Assembly (NCBI GenBank): GCA_019090185.1
Contig: JAHRWJ010000262.1
Span: 1-8,019, forward strand
Direction of reading: 5' to 3'
Origin: Immundisolibacteraceae bacterium
GTDB lineage: Bacteria > Pseudomonadota > Gammaproteobacteria > Immundisolibacterales > Immundisolibacteraceae
Length of the DNA stretch: 8,019 bases
The notes under the pieces were generated by a model. It saw only the letters and a program-made list of their open reading frames with translations. It ran no database searches and was not told where the DNA came from. The translations under genes were made by a program, and so were the position numbers. Positions within the stretch are counted from its first letter, which is position 1; the number at the start of each line of letters is the position of its first letter. Shown one piece after another: positions 5,932 through 8,019 of this stretch.

Positions 5932-6498
5932 ATGATTCGTCTCATCGCAGGCCTGGGTAATCCAGGTAGCAAATACAAGGAAACCCGGCACAATGCCGGG
6001 TTTCTTTTTGCTGACTGTTTTGCCACTGCCATGCACAGTAGCTGGCAGGAAAAAAAATCGTTCAAAGCACTCATCGCCCCCCTCTCAGGCGGTGACGGCG
6101 CACTACTGAAGCCACTCACTTTTATGAACCTAAGTGGCGATGCGGTCGCTGCCTACGCCCGCTATTACAAAATCGCCCCCGATGAGATCCTGGTTGCCCA
6201 CGACGAACTCGATCTCGATGCAGGCACCGTGCGACTGAAAACCGGAGGCGGCCATGGCGGCCATAATGGTCTGCGCGACATTATCAGCAAACTCGGCAGC
6301 CGGGATTTTCACCGCCTGAGAATCGGCATCGGCCACCCTGGCTCCAGCGCGCAAGTGCTCAATTACGTATTAGGTAAACCCTCCCCGGACGACCGAATTT
6401 CAATTATCAGCGCGGTTGAACGGACAGTAGATTTCGCCACTGAACTGTTAAACGGCGACTTCCAACCAATCATGAATCAGCTCCACAGCAAGGTTTAA
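5932..6498 (+). CDS. pth: Peptidyl-tRNA hydrolase
   Basis: Pth cleaves the ester bond of peptidyl-tRNAs that drop off ribosomes and so recycles tRNA; it is essential in E. coli. The 188-residue protein has all the family residues: Asn10 in GLGNPG (7-12), catalytic His20 in TRHNAG (18-23), Asn66 in the TFMNLSG segment (63-69), Asp91 in HDELDL (90-95) and Asn112 in [12 protein letters not shown] (105-116). These correspond to E. coli Asn10, His20, Asn68, Asp93 and Asn114. The basic RLRIGIGHP region (128-136) is also intact, and length is normal. The ATG at 5932 has no visible Shine-Dalgarno sequence, but the [13 protein letters not shown]-terminus matches the family. The codons for residues 16-26 form a strong terminator-like hairpin, described separately. 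ychF follows after 47 bases, the pth-ychF pairing also found in E. coli. Confidence 0.97.
   Translation: MIRLIAGLGNPGSKYKETRHNAGFLFADCFATAMHSSWQEKKSFKALIAPLSGGDGALLKPLTFMNLSGDAVAAYARYYKIAPDEILVAHDELDLDAGTVRLKTGGGHGGHNGLRDIISKLGSRDFHRLRIGIGHPGSSAQVLNYVLGKPSPDDRISIISAVERTVDFATELLNGDFQPIMNQLHSKV
5977..6009 (+). terminator. Intrinsic-terminator-like hairpin inside the pth coding sequence
   Basis: The 5' arm at 5977-5989 (core AAACCCGGC) pairs with 5995-6007 (core GCCGGGTTT) across a 5-base loop, ACAAT. This gives 13 base pairs with a single G-T wobble, and the 9-bp core is perfect. The 3' arm runs into a T-rich tract, TTTCTTTTT, at 6001-6009, so the shape is that of a Rho-independent terminator. 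It lies within pth codons 16-26, which encode the conserved RHNAG motif, and this partly explains the palindrome. Translating ribosomes would normally disrupt it. Its function is not shown. Confidence 0.4.
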
Positions 6499-6545
6499 CG
6501 CAGCAACCCGCGTCACCCTGCGGCTACCGAAAGAGGATCAACACC

Positions 6546-7637
6546 ATGGGTTTCAAATGCGGCATCGTCGGACTGCCCAACGTCGGCAAGTCCACCCTGT
6601 TTAACGCCCTTACCGAATCCGGTATCGAAGCGGCCAACTATCCGTTCTGCACCATCGAACCCAATGTCGGCATGGTCGAAGTCCCTGACCCTCGACTCGA
6701 TGCGATCACCAAAATTGCGCTACCAAAAAAAACCATTCCTGCGGTGATGGAGTTTGTTGATATCGCCGGCCTGGTGGCTGGCGCCTCCCAAGGCGAAGGA
6801 CTCGGCAATCAGTTCCTGGCCAACATCCGCGAAACCAATGCCATCGCCCACGTAGTGCGCTGTTTTGAAGACGACGACATCACCCATGTTGCCAACAAAA
6901 TTGACCCGGTGGCCGACATTGAAGTGATTAACACCGAACTGGCGCTGGCCGACATGGAGGCGGTCGAGCGTAATTTGCATCAGGCTGCCAAGCTGGTCCG
7001 CACCGGCGATAAACCCGCCATGGTGCGGGAAAAGCTGTTGCAACGGCTCAAGGACCATTTAGATCAAGCCCTGCCCGTGCGCACGCTTGGCCTGGACGAA
7101 GAAGAGGTCGAATCCCTCTACGAGCTTCACCTGCTGACCATTAAGCCGGTGATGTATATCGCCAACGTCGCCGAGGATGGGTTCACCGATAATTCTTTCC
7201 TGGATAAAGTCGCGGCGATTGCCGCTTCCGAAAACGCCCAACTTGTTGCGATCAGTGCCGCCATTGAGAGCGACATAGTCGAGCTCGACGCGGCAGAGAA
7301 GGCCGAATTTCTGACTGAGATGAATCTTGAAGAACCCGGTCTCAACCGGGTTATTCGCGCCGGCTATGAACTGCTCGGGTTGCAGACCTACTTCACCGCT
7401 GGCGTACAGGAAGTACGCGCATGGACATTAGCAGCCGGTAGCAAAGCGCCCCAGGCCGCCGCCGTCATTCATACCGACTTCGAACGTGGCTTTATCAAGG
7501 CAGAAGTGATTGCCTACGACGACTTCATTGAATATAACGGTGAGGCTGGCGCCAAAGATGCGGGTAAATGGCGTCAGGAAGGCAAAGAGTATGTCTTTGC
7601 AGACGGCGACGTGGTTCACTTTCGCTTCAACGTATGA
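6546..7637 (+). CDS. ychF: Ribosome-associated ATPase YchF (Obg-family, OLA1-like)
   Basis: YchF is a universally conserved Obg-family P-loop protein that prefers ATP to GTP and binds ribosomes; in E. coli it is linked to the oxidative-stress response. The 363 residues equal the E. coli length. Visible motifs are the G1 P-loop GLPNVGKST (9-17), switch region FCTIEPNVG (34-42), G3 DIAGL (72-76) followed by the glycine-rich [13 protein letters not shown] (79-91), and NVAE (207-210). The last replaces the GTP-specifying NKxD, which fits ATP preference. A coiled-coil insert spans about 128-200, and a C-terminal TGS domain covers about 280-363, including [19 protein letters not shown] and [12 protein letters not shown] good Shine-Dalgarno sequence, AGAGGA (6532-6537), lies 8 bases before the ATG. 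The spacer from pth has a short inverted repeat, CGCAG (6499-6503) with CTGCG (6518-6522). The gene is probably cotranscribed with pth. Confidence 0.97.
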   Translation: MGFKCGIVGLPNVGKSTLFNALTESGIEAANYPFCTIEPNVGMVEVPDPRLDAITKIALPKKTIPAVMEFVDIAGLVAGASQGEGLGNQFLANIRETNAIAHVVRCFEDDDITHVANKIDPVADIEVINTELALADMEAVERNLHQAAKLVRTGDKPAMVREKLLQRLKDHLDQALPVRTLGLDEEEVESLYELHLLTIKPVMYIANVAEDGFTDNSFLDKVAAIAASENAQLVAISAAIESDIVELDAAEKAEFLTEMNLEEPGLNRVIRAGYELLGLQTYFTAGVQEVRAWTLAAGSKAPQAAAVIHTDFERGFIKAEVIAYDDFIEYNGEAGAKDAGKWRQEGKEYVFADGDVVHFRFNV

Positions 7638-7641
7638 CTGA

Positions 7642-7663
7642 AGGAGTCGTAGGCCAGGCTCCT
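7642..7663 (+). repeat. Hairpin just after the ychF stop
   Basis: AGGAGTC (7642-7648) pairs with GGCTCCT (7657-7663) in seven pairs including one T-G, around an 8-base loop. It starts 4 bases after the ychF stop codon. No T-run follows on this strand, so it is not a standard intrinsic terminator. It could protect the 3' end of the message or mark the end of the unit less efficiently. Confidence 0.4.
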
Positions 7664-7685
7664 AAATGAAAACCTGCTAGATAAT

Positions 7686-7690
7686 GGGAG
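7686..7690 (+). promoter_or_regulatory. Ribosome binding site for the alpha/beta-hydrolase gene
   Basis: GGGAG lies 7 bases before the ATG at 7698, within a purine-rich stretch. It confirms the start of the partial gene at the right edge. A GATAAT at 7680-7685 just upstream resembles a -10 but lies too close to the start codon to be a credible promoter for it. Confidence 0.65.
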
Positions 7691-7697
7691 AGGAAAA

Positions 7698-8019
7698 ATG
7701 AGCAGTATCTGGGTAGATTTAATGGGCGTAGATTATCGCCAAACGTACATCGATGCCGGTGGAATTCGGACCCGCGTCATCGAAGCTGGTAGCGGTCCAG
7801 CGCTGATTTTTCTGCACGGTACCGGCGGCCACGCCGAGGCCTATATGCGCAACATTGCTGCTCATGCTGAACATTTCCACGTCTACTCAATCGATATGAT
7901 CGGCCACGGCTACACCGATCGACCTGATTGCGCCTACACCATCGATGATTTTGTTGATCACCTGGTCAAATTTATCGACGCCATTGGCGGCGAACCGGTT
8001 TACCTGTCAGGCGAATCAC
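7698..8019 (+). CDS. Alpha/beta-fold hydrolase, N-terminal part (runs off right edge)
   Basis: The first 107 codons show no stop. The protein opens MSSIWVDLMGVDYRQTYIDA, followed by the early beta strands of an alpha/beta hydrolase. LIFLHGTGG (36-44) supplies the His-Gly oxyanion-hole loop, and YSIDMIGHGYTDRP (63-76) is the conserved D-x-x-G-x-G segment of the family. The window ends at LSGES (103-107), whose Ser107 is the predicted catalytic nucleophile of the G-x-S-x-G elbow; its last glycines, and the Asp and His of the triad, lie outside. The fold resembles meta-cleavage-product hydrolases and related esterases, but the substrate cannot be read from this part. It lies 60 bases after ychF on the same strand with its own ribosome binding site. 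It is not part of the conserved core block, so it is likely lineage-specific context. Confidence 0.85.
   Translation, partial: MSSIWVDLMGVDYRQTYIDAGGIRTRVIEAGSGPALIFLHGTGGHAEAYMRNIAAHAEHFHVYSIDMIGHGYTDRPDCAYTIDDFVDHLVKFIDAIGGEPVYLSGES

Overview
The window is a chromosomal housekeeping block from a gammaproteobacterium. The gene order hemA (divergent) / TPR lipoprotein / lolB / ispE / tRNA-Gln / prs / rplY / pth / ychF is, from memory, the order at the Pseudomonas aeruginosa hemA-lolB-prs locus. The product sequences look Pseudomonadales-like in the broad sense, and base composition is moderate, with roughly even GC and AT. I cannot name the genus. I see no insertion sequence, phage gene, CRISPR array or sign of recent transfer.

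Layout. Positions 1-329 (minus strand) hold the first 109 codons of hemA, which runs off the left edge. A 196-base divergent spacer (330-525) carries candidate promoters for both directions. All later genes are on the plus strand. First come two outer-membrane lipoprotein genes, a TPR protein resembling LbcA (526-2316) and lolB (2313-2963), which overlap by 4 bases. They are followed by ispE (3011-3898), tRNA-Gln(UUG) only 7 bases later (3906-3980), and prs (4024-4977). A 273-base spacer contains a perfect TATAAT with a GC-rich discriminator and a structured leader, and it starts a second unit: rplY (5251-5907), pth (5932-6498) and ychF (6546-7637). The window ends inside an alpha/beta-hydrolase gene (7698-8019+), cut at its predicted nucleophile serine.

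How the genes relate. HemA begins tetrapyrrole synthesis from Glu-tRNA. LolB inserts lipoproteins, probably including its own TPR neighbour, into the outer membrane. IspE serves the MEP isoprenoid pathway and Prs makes PRPP. L25 binds 5S rRNA, Pth recycles peptidyl-tRNA, and YchF is a ribosome-associated ATPase, so the second unit is translation-centred.

The most unusual signal lies inside the start of pth. Codons 16-26, which include the catalytic-histidine motif, form a long, nearly perfect hairpin followed by a T-rich tract, so the DNA looks like an intrinsic terminator inside a coding region. It lies downstream of a start codon with no visible Shine-Dalgarno sequence and of a second weak terminator-like element at the rplY/pth junction. 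The rplY leader also has features that could support autoregulation. No complete new system is evident.
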